The notes under the pieces are model-generated. The model saw only the letters and a program-made list of their open reading frames with translations, did not search any database and was not told where the DNA came from. A program made the position numbers and the translations under genes. This document shows, piece after piece, positions 1 to 8,634 of a DNA stretch of 64,000 nt (within the stretch, counting starts at the first letter, position 1; each line of letters starts with the position of its first letter). Origin of the DNA: Paraburkholderia sp. SOS3 (lineage in GTDB: Bacteria; Pseudomonadota; Gammaproteobacteria; Burkholderiales; Burkholderiaceae); the NCBI RefSeq assembly GCF_001922345.1, contig NZ_CP018811.1, positions 1,550,001 through 1,614,000 on the forward strand, in the 5' to 3' direction.

Positions 1-284
1 GCCAGTTATGCACGGCCTCGTATTAATCGATTGAATTGGCCCTGCATATAAAAGCGTGAGAAAGAACGCGCGCGAATGCCGTTTTTATAGCGCTATGTAA
101 TTTGAATAATTCGACTACTTGATGCGAGTCATCGACGTGCCGCCGCACAATGGGCGGTTTTGCTATACGTTTGTATGATTTGCGGGCCGCATCCCGCGAT
201 CTATTCTCTTGAAATCAAAGAGAAAAAGGCACGGCCTGGATCCGTAAATTTGCAGAGTTATTCTCCAGACTCAGGGTCCGCCGC
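1..284. other. Leading non-coding stretch
   Basis: No convincing reading frame is visible before the receiver gene. The stretch is more A/T-rich than its surroundings and presumably holds the promoter of the receiver-only regulator. No clear promoter boxes or operator could be assigned. Confidence 0.4.
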
Positions 285-656
285 GTGGATACGTCCCACA
301 TTGTTAGCATTGTCGATGACGACGACGCGGTGCGTCTCGCAACCGCAAGCCTGATCCGTTCGTTTGGCTGGGATGTCAACGATTTTGCGTCCGCAGAGGC
401 GTATCTCAGTTCCGGCCAGATCAATCAAACTTCGTTTCTGATTTCCGATATCCGTATGCCGGGAATGTCGGGCATTGAATTGCTCGATTGCCTGTTGAAA
501 CAGGGCTGCGCGCCGCCGACCATCTTCATCACCGCTTTTCCGACCGCCGTTCTGCATGCGCAAACCCAGGCGCAAGGCGCATTGGCCCTGCTCGAAAAAC
601 CGGTCGACGCAAACGTGATCGCGCACTGGCTGACCACCGCGCTCGGCAGTCCATAG
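285..656 (+). CDS. Receiver-only response regulator (FixJ/CheY type)
   Basis: This 123-residue protein is a lone phosphoreceiver domain. The acidic pocket is DDDD at residues 11-14, the phospho-acceptor is Asp55 in SDIRMPG, and a conserved Lys follows in LLEKPVD near the C-terminus. No output domain follows; the stop comes directly after the receiver. The start is a GTG. It converges on a full FixJ-type regulator gene with only 24 bases between the stops, so both may serve the same phosphorelay, for instance as a phosphate sink or competing receiver. That role is inferred from position and domain content only. Confidence 0.85.
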   Translation: MDTSHIVSIVDDDDAVRLATASLIRSFGWDVNDFASAEAYLSSGQINQTSFLISDIRMPGMSGIELLDCLLKQGCAPPTIFITAFPTAVLHAQTQAQGALALLEKPVDANVIAHWLTTALGSP

Positions 657-680
657 GTCGTCAACCGCGAAGCACGCGCG

Positions 681-1358
681 TCACGACGCGCGTTCACCGT
701 GCGTGCCGATGCCGATCGCTTCCGCTTTCCTGACGAGATCGGCCACCGAGCGCGCTTCCATCTTCTTCATCACCTGGCCGCGATGGATCTTCACGGTGAT
801 CTCGGAGAGCTTCATTTCCGCAGCGATCTGCTTGTTCATGAGACCGACCACCACATATTCCATGACCTGCTGTTCGCGCGGCGTGAGCGTGTTGTAGCAC
901 GAGCGCACCGATGCAATGGCCTGCTCGGCGTCGATGCGCTTCGCGTCCTGCGCGAGCGCATGCGCGACCGCGTCGAGCATGTCCTGATCGCGAAAGGGTT
1001 TGGTAAAGAAATCGAGTGCGCCTGCTTTCATGGCCTTGACCGACATGGCGATGTCGCCGTGTCCCGTCATGAAGACGATCGGAATGCGCATATCGGTCTT
1101 CGCGGCTTCTTCCTGGAATGCCAGGCCGCTTTCGCCGCGTAACCGGACATCGAGCACAAGGCAACTCGGCACGTCGGATTTCGGGTAATCGAGAAACGCA
1201 CGCGAAGACGCGAAGGTTTCCACACGCAGGCCGACCGAGCGCAACAAGGCGCCCAGCGCGGTGCGCATGGCTTCGTCGTCGTCGACGACATAGACCACCG
1301 ACGGAGTCGCCTGCGCTGTCACGCTAGTGGAAGTTGAAAGCAGCTGCTGCGAATTCAT
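681..1358 (-). CDS. FixJ/StyR-type LuxR-family response regulator
   Basis: This 225-residue two-component transcription regulator has an N-terminal receiver (acidic pocket VVDDDE, phospho-acceptor Asp70 in LDVRLRG, Lys in TKPF) and a C-terminal LuxR/GerE helix-turn-helix (LTPREQQVMEYVVVG...LMNKQIAAEMKLSEITVKIHR). The ATG at 1358 is chosen because GGAGGG lies just before it; an in-frame TTG at 1370 would place that ribosome site inside the gene. It lies downstream of a PAS-type histidine kinase on the same strand, which is probably its cognate sensor. Targets are unknown. Confidence 0.92.
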   Translation of the reverse strand: MNSQQLLSTSTSVTAQATPSVVYVVDDDEAMRTALGALLRSVGLRVETFASSRAFLDYPKSDVPSCLVLDVRLRGESGLAFQEEAAKTDMRIPIVFMTGHGDIAMSVKAMKAGALDFFTKPFRDQDMLDAVAHALAQDAKRIDAEQAIASVRSCYNTLTPREQQVMEYVVVGLMNKQIAAEMKLSEITVKIHRGQVMKKMEARSVADLVRKAEAIGIGTHGERAS

Positions 1359-1530
1359 GTGTCCCTCCAACTATAGCGGGAGACCCTACCGCATCTCATT
1401 AGCCGCTGTCGGTTCTCTGATGTCAAGTTTGCATGCAGTATAAATAATAGTTGTTTCGCTTTTGCTGTTAAAGCAGTTCGGCGGAAAAAATATTCCTGTA
1501 TGCGTGGCTATGCCGCGACATTGCTATCGG

Positions 1531-3426
1531 TTATACGATGTTTTTTGCAAGCGGGGGCAGGATGCACTCGAATGTCGCACCGTGCATTTCGTTGTTGAAA
1601 GCCGAAATTCTGCCGCCGTGTGCATCGATGATCGAACGGCAGATGGACAGGCCCATGCCCATGCCATGCGCCTTCGTACTGAAGAATGCATCGAAAAGGC
1701 GTTCCGCGTGGCCAGGGTCGATCCCGCTGCCGTAGTCGCGCACCGCGAGCCGAACGTCGCCGTCCGCCGTGAGGGCGGTCTCGATCGACAGCTCGCGCGA
1801 CCATCCGGTCACGCCTTCCATCGACTGAATCCCATTCATCACGAGATTGATCAGCACCTGCTGCAACTGAACGCGGTCGCCGAGCACCGGCGGCAGGAGC
1901 GGCGCGAGCCGTACGCGCAGCGGCACCTGGTGGCTCAGCACTTCGCGCTGCGTGAGCGAGACGACGTCGTTCACTACATCGTTGAGCTCGAGCGGCACCC
2001 TTTGCCCCGTGTCCTTCTTCGCGAGCGTGCGGATGCGCCGCACGATTTCGGTCGCGCGCCGTCCTTCGCCGATGATGCGGCTCACGCCCGCGCGTACCTC
2101 GTCGGGTTGCGGCGTGCGATTGTCGAGCCAGCGCAGGCACGCTTCGCCGTTCGTGACGATCGCCGCGAGCGGCTGTCCGACCTCGTGCGCGATCGACGCG
2201 GACAGCTCGCCGAGCGTCGTCACGCGCGTGACGCGCGCAAGCTCCGCCTGTGCGTGATGCAGTTGCTGCTCCGATTGCCGCGCTTGCGTCACATCCATGA
2301 TCGCGCCGGCATAATGCAGCCGCTCGGGCTCGTCTTTCATCACATGCGCGACCACGTGCAGGTATTTCACTGCCCCGTCCGGCAGCACCAGACGAAACTC
2401 GAAGTCGAAATCGTGCTTGTGCGTCGACGCGCGGCCGATCGTGTCGCGAAACCGTTCGACGTCGTCGGGGTGCACGCGTTGCAGCACGAGTTCGAGCGTC
2501 GGCACGATGCCCGGATCGAATTCGAAAATGCGGAACGTTTGTTCGGACCAAAGCACCTCGCCGCTCCATACGTTCCAGCCGAAACTGCCCGTACGGCTCA
2601 GGCGCTGCGCTTCGGCCAGATAGGTCGCCTGGCTGCGCCGCAGCGCTTCTTCGGCCTGTTTGCGCGCGGTGATGTCGTTGCCGGTCTCGAGTATCGTGGC
2701 GGCACGCCCGCTGCCGTTGCGCTGCAGCGACCAGCGGCTCGCGATCACGAGCACCGTGCCGTCGCGCTGCGTATGAATCAGTTCCCCGTCCCAGCGGCCG
2801 GTGCGCAGCAACGTGGCGGTCACTTCCTCGAGCGACGCCGGAAACCGCGTCTTGAGCAGCAGATGAATGTTCTCGCCGATCGCATCGCGTTTCTTCCAGC
2901 CATACATCTCCTCGGCGCCGTAATTCCAGAACAGGATCGTGCCGTCCATGTCGCGCACGATAATCGTGTCGTGCGTGAGATCGAGCAGTCGCGCCTGCTC
3001 GAGTTGCGTCACGCCGAGCATGCGCGCATGCCGCACGAGCCCGGTGATCGCGAACGCCGCGATCAGATACGTCACCAATGCGGGAATGTCCTGTTTGTAC
3101 TGGATTTCGAAGGTAAGGACCGGCGCGACAAAGAAGTAGTCGATAAACAGCACGGCCATGATGGAAAGCCCGATCGACATCACGAAGCTGCCCACGAGCG
3201 AAATCAGCACGACCGCAATCAGAAAGATCGATTCCGCGGCAATCGGATTCAGGCCAAGCCTGTAGCACACCCAACCGAGCAGGCCGAGCGCGACGAATCC
3301 GCCCGCCCAGCCGAACGCAAGCCGGCGCAACGCATCGGACGGATGAGAGAGATCGGCGCGCACCCAGCGCACCCATACGTCTCGCCAGCGGTTGCTGCGT
3401 GGTGTCGCTTCAAAGAGCGAAGTCAT
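1531..3426 (-). CDS. DUF4118/PAS sensor histidine kinase
   Basis: This 631-residue inner-membrane sensor kinase has a KdpD-like cluster of hydrophobic helices in residues about 38-130 (DUF4118-like). Two PAS/PAC regions follow (about 145-260 and 270-385). Next is a HisKA domain with the phospho-acceptor His414 in SASIAHEVGQPLAA, and a C-terminal HATPase domain with DYGSGID and GMGMGLS glycine boxes. It precedes the FixJ-type regulator with a 172-base gap, so the two form a likely two-component pair. Signal unknown; the PAS domains leave redox, oxygen or ligand sensing open. Confidence 0.92.
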   Translation of the reverse strand: MTSLFEATPRSNRWRDVWVRWVRADLSHPSDALRRLAFGWAGGFVALGLLGWVCYRLGLNPIAAESIFLIAVVLISLVGSFVMSIGLSIMAVLFIDYFFVAPVLTFEIQYKQDIPALVTYLIAAFAITGLVRHARMLGVTQLEQARLLDLTHDTIIVRDMDGTILFWNYGAEEMYGWKKRDAIGENIHLLLKTRFPASLEEVTATLLRTGRWDGELIHTQRDGTVLVIASRWSLQRNGSGRAATILETGNDITARKQAEEALRRSQATYLAEAQRLSRTGSFGWNVWSGEVLWSEQTFRIFEFDPGIVPTLELVLQRVHPDDVERFRDTIGRASTHKHDFDFEFRLVLPDGAVKYLHVVAHVMKDEPERLHYAGAIMDVTQARQSEQQLHHAQAELARVTRVTTLGELSASIAHEVGQPLAAIVTNGEACLRWLDNRTPQPDEVRAGVSRIIGEGRRATEIVRRIRTLAKKDTGQRVPLELNDVVNDVVSLTQREVLSHQVPLRVRLAPLLPPVLGDRVQLQQVLINLVMNGIQSMEGVTGWSRELSIETALTADGDVRLAVRDYGSGIDPGHAERLFDAFFSTKAHGMGMGLSICRSIIDAHGGRISAFNNEMHGATFECILPPLAKNIV

Positions 3427-3772
3427 GGCTTCCGGACAAGGTCACAAAGTCACTCGATCGTCGATGCGGTAGCTGGCCGTTTGCCGATCTGGGTGCGCCT
3501 TTGCTGTGATCACGATGCGTGGTCGTTGCGCGTGGTCACAGGGCGGCCGTGTCGCGTCAGGCGACGTGTCGGTTCGAGACGGGCGGTCAAGCTGATCTTA
3601 CCTGCGCGCGCGTTTCGCATATATCGAAGGGGAAAGCTATTCAGTCGAAAACGAAAAACCGTGCGATTACTGAATGGAATCGTCTGATGAAAACGGGCGA
3701 CGGGAATGAGCTGCGGCGGTTTTGACGACACGTATGGGTCGACGTGGCGGCGCAGGCGCAGTGGTAATCAGT
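3427..3772. other. Intergenic region between kinase gene and LysR remnant
   Basis: No gene could be supported. Short open frames here have neither ribosome sites nor protein-like composition. It should contain the promoter of the histidine kinase gene, which starts at its left edge. Confidence 0.4.
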
Positions 3773-4066
3773 TTAGCGCGCGCGCATGCCTTCGTCTGTG
3801 CTCGCATTCGCGTAGCGCTTCAGCGCACCTTCGAGTTCTTCGCCGAGCAGGAAGATTTCCTCGGCATAGCCGGCGGCGAGGCGGCCTGCTTCGGTCAACT
3901 GCACATTACGCCCGGCGCGCTCGAACAGCTGGCAGCCGAGGCGCGCTTCGAGCACCTTGATCTGGCCGCTCAGCGTTTGCGGCGTGATATGAATCCGCTG
4001 TCCGGCATGGATCATGCCGCCGGTGCGCGCGGCCATCCAGAAGTAGTACAGGTGTTTGAAGTTCAT
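3773..4066 (-). pseudogene. Truncated NhaR-like LysR regulator (HTH part only)
   Basis: The 97-residue product matches the N-terminal winged helix-turn-helix of NhaR-type LysR regulators (start MNFKHLYYFW, then HITPQTLSGQIKVLEARLG and LFERAGRNVQLTEAGRL). It stops soon after the linker helix, whereas LysR proteins are about 300 residues with an effector-binding domain. No continuation was found in another frame downstream, so this looks like a deletion remnant rather than a simple frameshift. A free-standing DNA-binding domain that still competes for an operator is the alternative. The ATG at 4066 begins at the family's usual first residues. Confidence 0.65.
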
Positions 4067-4094
4067 GGCGATCTCTCTGCAGCGGCGCCGGATA

Positions 4095-4388
4095 CTAGTC
4101 GCGCGGATTGCCGAGCAACTGCGCATTCAGCTTGTGCGTTTCGAGTTCGAGCAGACGCGCCTCCACATCGCAACGGCATCGATGGTCGGACGTATCGCTG
4201 TCGCGCGTGAAAACCGCGAGCAGAGCGGCACGCATGCGTGCAAGGAGACCGGGCGCTGCGGCGGCTGTCGGGGCCATGCTCTGCATCGATGCGCTGCTCG
4301 TCGAGGCATGCGTGCGCGTGCTGAAGTCGATGCGCAGCACGGCCGCTTCGGCTCGAGCGGGGCAGTGTGAAAGCGGTTCGGATTTCAT
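4095..4388 (-). CDS. Hypothetical protein, 97 aa
   Basis: Not recognised. The gene has a good ribosome site (AGGGGA before ATG 4388). It encodes an Ala/Ser-rich N-terminal half followed by a short charged helical tail (DVEARLLELETHKLNAQLLG). No signal peptide or membrane helix is evident, although LLARMRAALLAVF is mildly amphipathic. It lies between the LysR remnant and the DUF3563 gene on the same strand and may be co-transcribed with both. Confidence 0.55.
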   Translation of the reverse strand: MKSEPLSHCPARAEAAVLRIDFSTRTHASTSSASMQSMAPTAAAAPGLLARMRAALLAVFTRDSDTSDHRCRCDVEARLLELETHKLNAQLLGNPRD

Positions 4389-4468
4389 GGCGTTTCCCCT
4401 GGCAACCGGGACGGTTTTACGTGTCGCGCGGCGCGGGCCCGGTGTCGATGTAAAAGCCCGCGCGGCGT

Positions 4469-4615
4469 TCAGAACGAATAGCCGTGACGTTCGATGCGGC
4501 GCATGCGCCGCTCGACGTCGGCCAGGTCGGAGGCCCGAGCAAGATAGTCGTGACGGCGCCGCTCTTCAGCGCGCTCGATCCATTCGCCCAGCTTTTCGAG
4601 AAAATACGCAAACAT
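4469..4615 (-). CDS. DUF3563 family small protein
   Basis: This 48-residue protein starts MFAYFLEKLGEWIE and continues with an Arg/Glu-rich helix (RASDLADVERRMRRIE), the usual form of the short DUF3563 proteins common in Burkholderiaceae. The ATG at 4615 has GGAGA eight bases upstream; longer in-frame starts lack family similarity. Function unknown. Composition suggests a mostly helical soluble protein. Confidence 0.75.
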   Translation of the reverse strand: MFAYFLEKLGEWIERAEERRRHDYLARASDLADVERRMRRIERHGYSF

Positions 4616-4964
4616 GATGTTTCTCCAATCACTCGTGAAACGCTCGCGGTCCGGCGGATGTGCGGCCGCGATCCAGTCGACGTGCTCGGGAACCGATGGT
4701 TTTTGCCCTGCCCGCTGAGGCTGGAAGAGGCGTGGCCCGTCGATGGCTTGCATCGTAGAGATCGAAAATGAGGCGAAAGTGAGCATCGCGAAGGATCTGT
4801 GCGGCAAGCGTGTATGAAGCGTTTCCTGTGGCCTCGTGCGTGTTGTGCTTCGAACGAACCGAACCGATCGTCAGAAAAATTCGACTGTTCGCCGCGCGCG
4901 CGGCACCGTAGATTGGTGGCTACCCACTTGGGATCGGAATGTGACCTCGAAGGAGACGTCCACC
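4616..4964. other. Divergent promoter region
   Basis: No gene is supported in these 349 bases between the DUF3563 gene and the HPF-like gene, which point away from each other. Promoters of both should lie here; no boxes could be assigned with confidence. Confidence 0.4.
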
Positions 4965-5396
4965 ATGGAAATCAGCATTCAAACCTCGGGCCTTTGTCTA
5001 TCGCGTCGCGAATCGGATGCGCTGCGCGAGCATGTGCGTTCGCGCATCAGCGAAAGCTTCGCGCGTATCGCGCGGCGCATTTCACACGTGAGCGTGCATC
5101 TCGAAGATGTCGATGGACCGCGCGGCGGCGGCCACGCCATGCATTGCCTCGTGAAGGTCGGCATCGGCGGTGCGACCGCGGCGCTCGCGCAAGGGCGCGA
5201 CCGCAATCTGTTCGCGCTCGTGAATCGCGTATCCGCGTGTGCGGCGGGCAATACGCTCAAGCGCCTGAAGCGGCGCATCGACATTGCGTCGCTCAGACGG
5301 AAGAACGGACCCGCCGATAATGGCCCAGCGGAGAACGAGCCCGCGCCGGATGAGCCGGGCCTGCCTGCTGGACCGATCTGCAGTCGCAGCGATTGA
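4965..5396 (+). CDS. HPF/RaiA-family ribosome-associated protein
   Basis: This 143-residue protein resembles the hibernation-promoting factor fold: an N-terminal strand (MEISIQTSGLCLS), a helix with REHVRSRISESFARIARRIS, a strand VSVHLEDVDGP, then CLVKVGI and a second helix rich in Arg/Lys (ANTLKRLKRRI). These proteins bind the 30S decoding site or stabilise idle ribosomes. The ATG at 4965 is preceded by AAGGAGA. A Pro/Glu-rich tail (about residues 112-135) is unlike the canonical short HPF. A strong hairpin terminator follows. Confidence 0.75.
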   Translation: MEISIQTSGLCLSRRESDALREHVRSRISESFARIARRISHVSVHLEDVDGPRGGGHAMHCLVKVGIGGATAALAQGRDRNLFALVNRVSACAAGNTLKRLKRRIDIASLRRKNGPADNGPAENEPAPDEPGLPAGPICSRSD

Positions 5397-5718
5397 TATT
5401 CGAGCTCGGCGCAAAGTCCGGGCAAGACTGAAGCGAACCTCGAACAGGTTCATCGAAGGGTGATGCAGCGAAGGCTGCGTCACCCTTTTTCGTTTGCGGC
5501 CAGCACCTGGCGCGTCCGCTCCCGCAGTCCTCATTTTCAAATCATTGTCGGCTTCTACGATGCGTTGCGTCGACGTCGTATGCCGTGTTCAGGTGAGCCG
5601 GCAACTGCACTCTGCCAGGGCCTCACGTCGGCGTATTCGCGGCGGACACGCACGCAGCCGTGCCGTCCACCGCAGCGAATACCCAGGGCCAGCGGCTCTA
5701 TCGAAAAGGGGAATTACC
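5397..5718. other. Intergenic region before FAD/HAD/AEC operon
   Basis: It contains the terminator at 5456-5490. The remainder up to the GTG at 5719 is an Arg-rich open extension of the downstream frame, judged non-coding. The operon promoter probably lies within it. Confidence 0.5.
5456..5490 (+). terminator. Rho-independent terminator after the HPF-like gene
   Basis: AAGGGTGATGCAGC pairs with GCTGCGTCACCCTT around a short GAAG loop (one G-T pair), followed by a run of T. It ends transcription of the HPF-like gene. Confidence 0.85.
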
Positions 5719-6852
5719 GTGAAATACGATTGCGTGATTATCGGAGCAGGGATTCAAGGCCTCGTTCTTCTCGACCAGGCGCTTGCGCATGGGTTGAACG
5801 CGTGCTGCATCGACCGTCAGCCGCGTGTTGGCGACGGCCAGACATTGCGCTCGCAGTTCTATATCCACCGAGGCCATTTCTATACCGAGCGCGACCTGAT
5901 CGACCAGCTGCACGAAGCGTATCCGAAGTGGTGCGAGCTCGTGCGCCGCCTGCGCATCAATGTGCGTTCCACTGACTCGTATGTCGGCTTCGTCGGCGAC
6001 CCGGCCGCGTGGACCGGGATGTGGACGTTGTGCGAAGTGCCGTATGCGTCGGTCACGACATGCCCGCCGATTCTCGAAGGAAACCGCCTCGCGCATATTT
6101 ACCGCTTCCCGCACATGATGTTCGACGGCCGCGAAATGCTCGCGAAGCTCGTGCAGCGCAATCGCGGGTCGCTCAGGTTCGGCTCGATCGACTCGATCGG
6201 GCAATGCGGCAGCGGCTACCGGCTGCGCGTCGGCGACGCCACGATCGACACGAACCATATCGTGCTGTGCGCGGGCGCCGGCACGCCGGAGCTGATCGGC
6301 ATGCTGCCGGACGTGCGCAAGGACGTGCCCGTGCAGACGCGCAGCTGCCAGGTGCTCGCGATGCGCGGGCCCGTGTCCAATTCGAGCATCGTCATCCCGG
6401 ATGCGCAGATGTTTATCGCCCCGCAGTACGAAGCGAACGGATCGCCGGTGCTGCTCTACACGCATGGCACGGACCCTGTGCTCGAAAACGGCAGGCAGCC
6501 CACGGTCGATGCGAACCGGTTGCACGCGCAACTGGGCGCGCTGAAGTCGGTGCTGCCGGGTCTGCACGCGGCAGCGAGCGAACGCACGCTGTACCTCGCG
6601 CAGAAGACCGAAAGCGCCGAGCTTGGTGTCGGCAAGCGGCCGAACGGCGCTTTTGTCGAACGCATTGCCGATGGCGTCGTCTGCGTGCTGCCGACGAAGC
6701 TGTCGCTGGCCGTCAACGCATCGGAAAGCGCGCTCGCGCTGATCGAGCCCGAACACGTACCGCTGCATGCCGAGCCGCTGGTCGGCGTGCGGACCCATCT
6801 GCTTCACGCCGCGGCCGAGATGCGCTTGATGAGCGAGGTGAGCCATGTCTAG
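5719..6852 (+). CDS. FAD-dependent oxidoreductase (DAO superfamily)
   Basis: This 377-residue flavoprotein has an N-terminal Rossmann motif for FAD (CVIIGAGIQGLVLLDQAL) and the overall arrangement of the D-amino-acid/glycine oxidase superfamily, including a late strand IVLCAGAGTPEL. The substrate is not evident. The GTG at 5719 is selected because AAAAGGGGAA precedes it and MKYDCVIIGAG is the normal beginning of such proteins; the open frame upstream has Arg-rich, non-protein composition. It overlaps the next gene by eight bases, so translation is probably coupled to the HAD phosphatase and carrier genes. Confidence 0.85.
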   Translation: MKYDCVIIGAGIQGLVLLDQALAHGLNACCIDRQPRVGDGQTLRSQFYIHRGHFYTERDLIDQLHEAYPKWCELVRRLRINVRSTDSYVGFVGDPAAWTGMWTLCEVPYASVTTCPPILEGNRLAHIYRFPHMMFDGREMLAKLVQRNRGSLRFGSIDSIGQCGSGYRLRVGDATIDTNHIVLCAGAGTPELIGMLPDVRKDVPVQTRSCQVLAMRGPVSNSSIVIPDAQMFIAPQYEANGSPVLLYTHGTDPVLENGRQPTVDANRLHAQLGALKSVLPGLHAAASERTLYLAQKTESAELGVGKRPNGAFVERIADGVVCVLPTKLSLAVNASESALALIEPEHVPLHAEPLVGVRTHLLHAAAEMRLMSEVSHV

Positions 6853-7630
6853 GATCTTTATCGGTCTCGATCGCGACGGCACGATCGATATGCCCGGCTT
6901 GCCGGCTCCCGCGCGGCTCGTCGAGCAACTGCGCGGCATGCAGCAGGACGGCGCGAAGGTCTTTATCGCGTCCGGCAAAAGCTACGACGTGCTGAAAGAA
7001 GTTTGCGCGGGGCTGGGCCTCGAGCCGTGGATGTATTGCTGCGAAAACGGCGGACATATCGTGATTCCGCACACGGGCCGCGAGTATGTGTTTTCCGAAG
7101 GCACGGACCTGGCGTTCTTCATCGCGCATGTCGGCGAACTCGCGTTGCCGCCGTCTCGCGACGAACCGAAGCGCTCGATCTGGTCGAAGAAGTTCGGCGG
7201 CGAATCGCTGGCGGCGAAGCGTGTGATCGACGAATTCGTCGCGCGTCACGGCTTGCGGCTCAGCGTGTTCGCCTATCCGGACGGCGACGGCGGTCTCGAC
7301 GTCGTGCCCGACGGCATCGACAAGTCGAACCTGCTGCGGCTGCTGCCCGAAGACGCGGTCGTGCACTTCTTCGGCGACGGCGAAAACGACCTCGGCATCA
7401 TGCGCTCGGATGGCGTCGTGCCGCACACTGTGGCGAACGGTAAGCGCGCGGTCAAGCAGTGCGTTGCCGAAAAGGGCGGCCATATTGCCGACGAACCGGC
7501 CGGCTACGGTGTATGCAGCGTGCTCGCGCAACTGCGCGCCGAGTGGCGTGCCGCGCGCGTCGCGGGCTATATGCTGCCGGGCCTGTGCATCGGCGGTCTG
7601 CGTGACGAACCGCGTGCGAGGAACTCATGA
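6845..7630 (+). CDS. HAD-superfamily (Cof/SPP-like) phosphatase
   Basis: This 261-residue hydrolase has all four HAD motifs: nucleophile and acid Asp9/Asp11 in LDRDGT, Ser43 in ASGKS, Lys160 in DKSNLL, and GDGEND at 177-182. A type-II cap occupies roughly residues 75-155. The layout matches phosphoglycolate, sucrose-phosphate or mannosyl-phosphoglycerate phosphatases, which act on small phosphorylated sugars or acids; the real substrate is unknown. The ATG overlaps the stop of the flavoprotein gene, and its own stop overlaps the carrier start (ATGA). Confidence 0.87.
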   Translation: MSRIFIGLDRDGTIDMPGLPAPARLVEQLRGMQQDGAKVFIASGKSYDVLKEVCAGLGLEPWMYCCENGGHIVIPHTGREYVFSEGTDLAFFIAHVGELALPPSRDEPKRSIWSKKFGGESLAAKRVIDEFVARHGLRLSVFAYPDGDGGLDVVPDGIDKSNLLRLLPEDAVVHFFGDGENDLGIMRSDGVVPHTVANGKRAVKQCVAEKGGHIADEPAGYGVCSVLAQLRAEWRAARVAGYMLPGLCIGGLRDEPRARNS

Positions 7631-8532
7631 CTGCCCAATTCGTTATTTCGTTGCTGTGTTTCGCAGCCGGCTTCGGCAGCCAGAAACTGCAAGTCGCGGG
7701 AGAGAAAGCGGTGTCGGTGCTGTCGTCGCTGATCTCGTGGGTGTTGCTGCCGGCAGTGATCGTTGCGGCCATGAGCCAGCTGCATCTGTCGAGAGACGTG
7801 ATGCTGCTGCCCGCGGCGAACGTATTCGTGGTCGGTACGTTGCTCGCCATCGCCGCGCTTGCCGCGCGCTTCTTCGGTGTGAAACGGCAGACGGCGGGCG
7901 CGGCGGTCATCGCATTCGGCACGCTCGAAGGCGGCAGTATCGGGCTCGCGCTTGTGCTGTCGCTGTTCGGCACGAAGCTGTTGCCGCAGTTCTTCGTGTT
8001 CGACATCGTGCATGCGCTGCTGCTGTTTACGGTCACGTATCTGGTGGCGTGTCTGTACGGCGCGCAAGGGAAGCTGTCGGGCAAGCTGGTTCGCGACTTC
8101 CTGCTCGGGCCGATTCCGATGGCGGTGATCGCGGGCCTCGCGCTGAACGTTTCCGGCGTGCACCTGAATGCGGCGATCGCCTCGGTGCTCAATGCGGCCG
8201 GCTATCTGATCCTGCCTGCGGTGCTCGGCATACTCGGCTTGCGCTTCACGTTCCGCAAGGAGTATCTCGCGATCTCGCTCGCGCTGACCTTCGCGAAAAT
8301 CGTGCTCGGATATCTGATCGCGCTTGGGTTCGTGCTGCTGTTCGAGCCGTCGTCCGCGTCGCGTGCCGTGATTCTGCTTTCGAGCTGTTTGCCGCCGAGT
8401 TTCCTCACGCTGATCTTCGCGCAGGAACGCAAGCTCGATTCGGGGTTCCTCGCCACGTTTCTGCCCGTGTCGGCGCTGGTGAGCTTCACGGTGCTGTATG
8501 CGACGTTCGAGCTGTTTCCTGCCTTGCTGTGA
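7627..8532 (+). CDS. AEC-type permease (auxin efflux carrier family)
   Basis: This 301-residue integral membrane protein has about eight to ten hydrophobic helices in two halves, as in AEC/PIN-like bacterial permeases that move malate, malonate or other organic acids. The start overlaps the HAD gene by four bases, making this the last gene of a translationally coupled three-gene operon. Together the three suggest oxidation, dephosphorylation and export or import of one metabolite; that chain is an inference. A large hairpin follows. Confidence 0.8.
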   Translation: MTAQFVISLLCFAAGFGSQKLQVAGEKAVSVLSSLISWVLLPAVIVAAMSQLHLSRDVMLLPAANVFVVGTLLAIAALAARFFGVKRQTAGAAVIAFGTLEGGSIGLALVLSLFGTKLLPQFFVFDIVHALLLFTVTYLVACLYGAQGKLSGKLVRDFLLGPIPMAVIAGLALNVSGVHLNAAIASVLNAAGYLILPAVLGILGLRFTFRKEYLAISLALTFAKIVLGYLIALGFVLLFEPSSASRAVILLSSCLPPSFLTLIFAQERKLDSGFLATFLPVSALVSFTVLYATFELFPALL

Positions 8533-8565
8533 AGCAAAGGAAAGTAAATCGGAACTGGCCGATGG

Positions 8566-8628
8566 CACACACGCGCGCATCGCGAAGGCCCTGACAGGCT
8601 CGCGACGCGCGTGGTGTGTGTTTTCAGT
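8566..8628 (+). terminator. Stem-loop between convergent operons
   Basis: A long imperfect inverted repeat (CACACACGCGCG...TCGCGA against TCGCGACGCGCGTGGTGTGTG) ends in TTTT on the plus strand. It sits between the stops of the AEC permease gene and the convergent molybdopterin oxidoreductase gene, so it likely terminates the plus-strand operon. Confidence 0.5.
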
Positions 8629-8634
8629 GCATGA

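Noticed and set aside
1462..3687. 741-codon open frame on the plus strand opposite the histidine kinase gene
   Set aside because: It is antisense to a complete, domain-rich kinase. The product is Arg/His-rich without motifs, as expected from G/C-rich third positions of the real gene.
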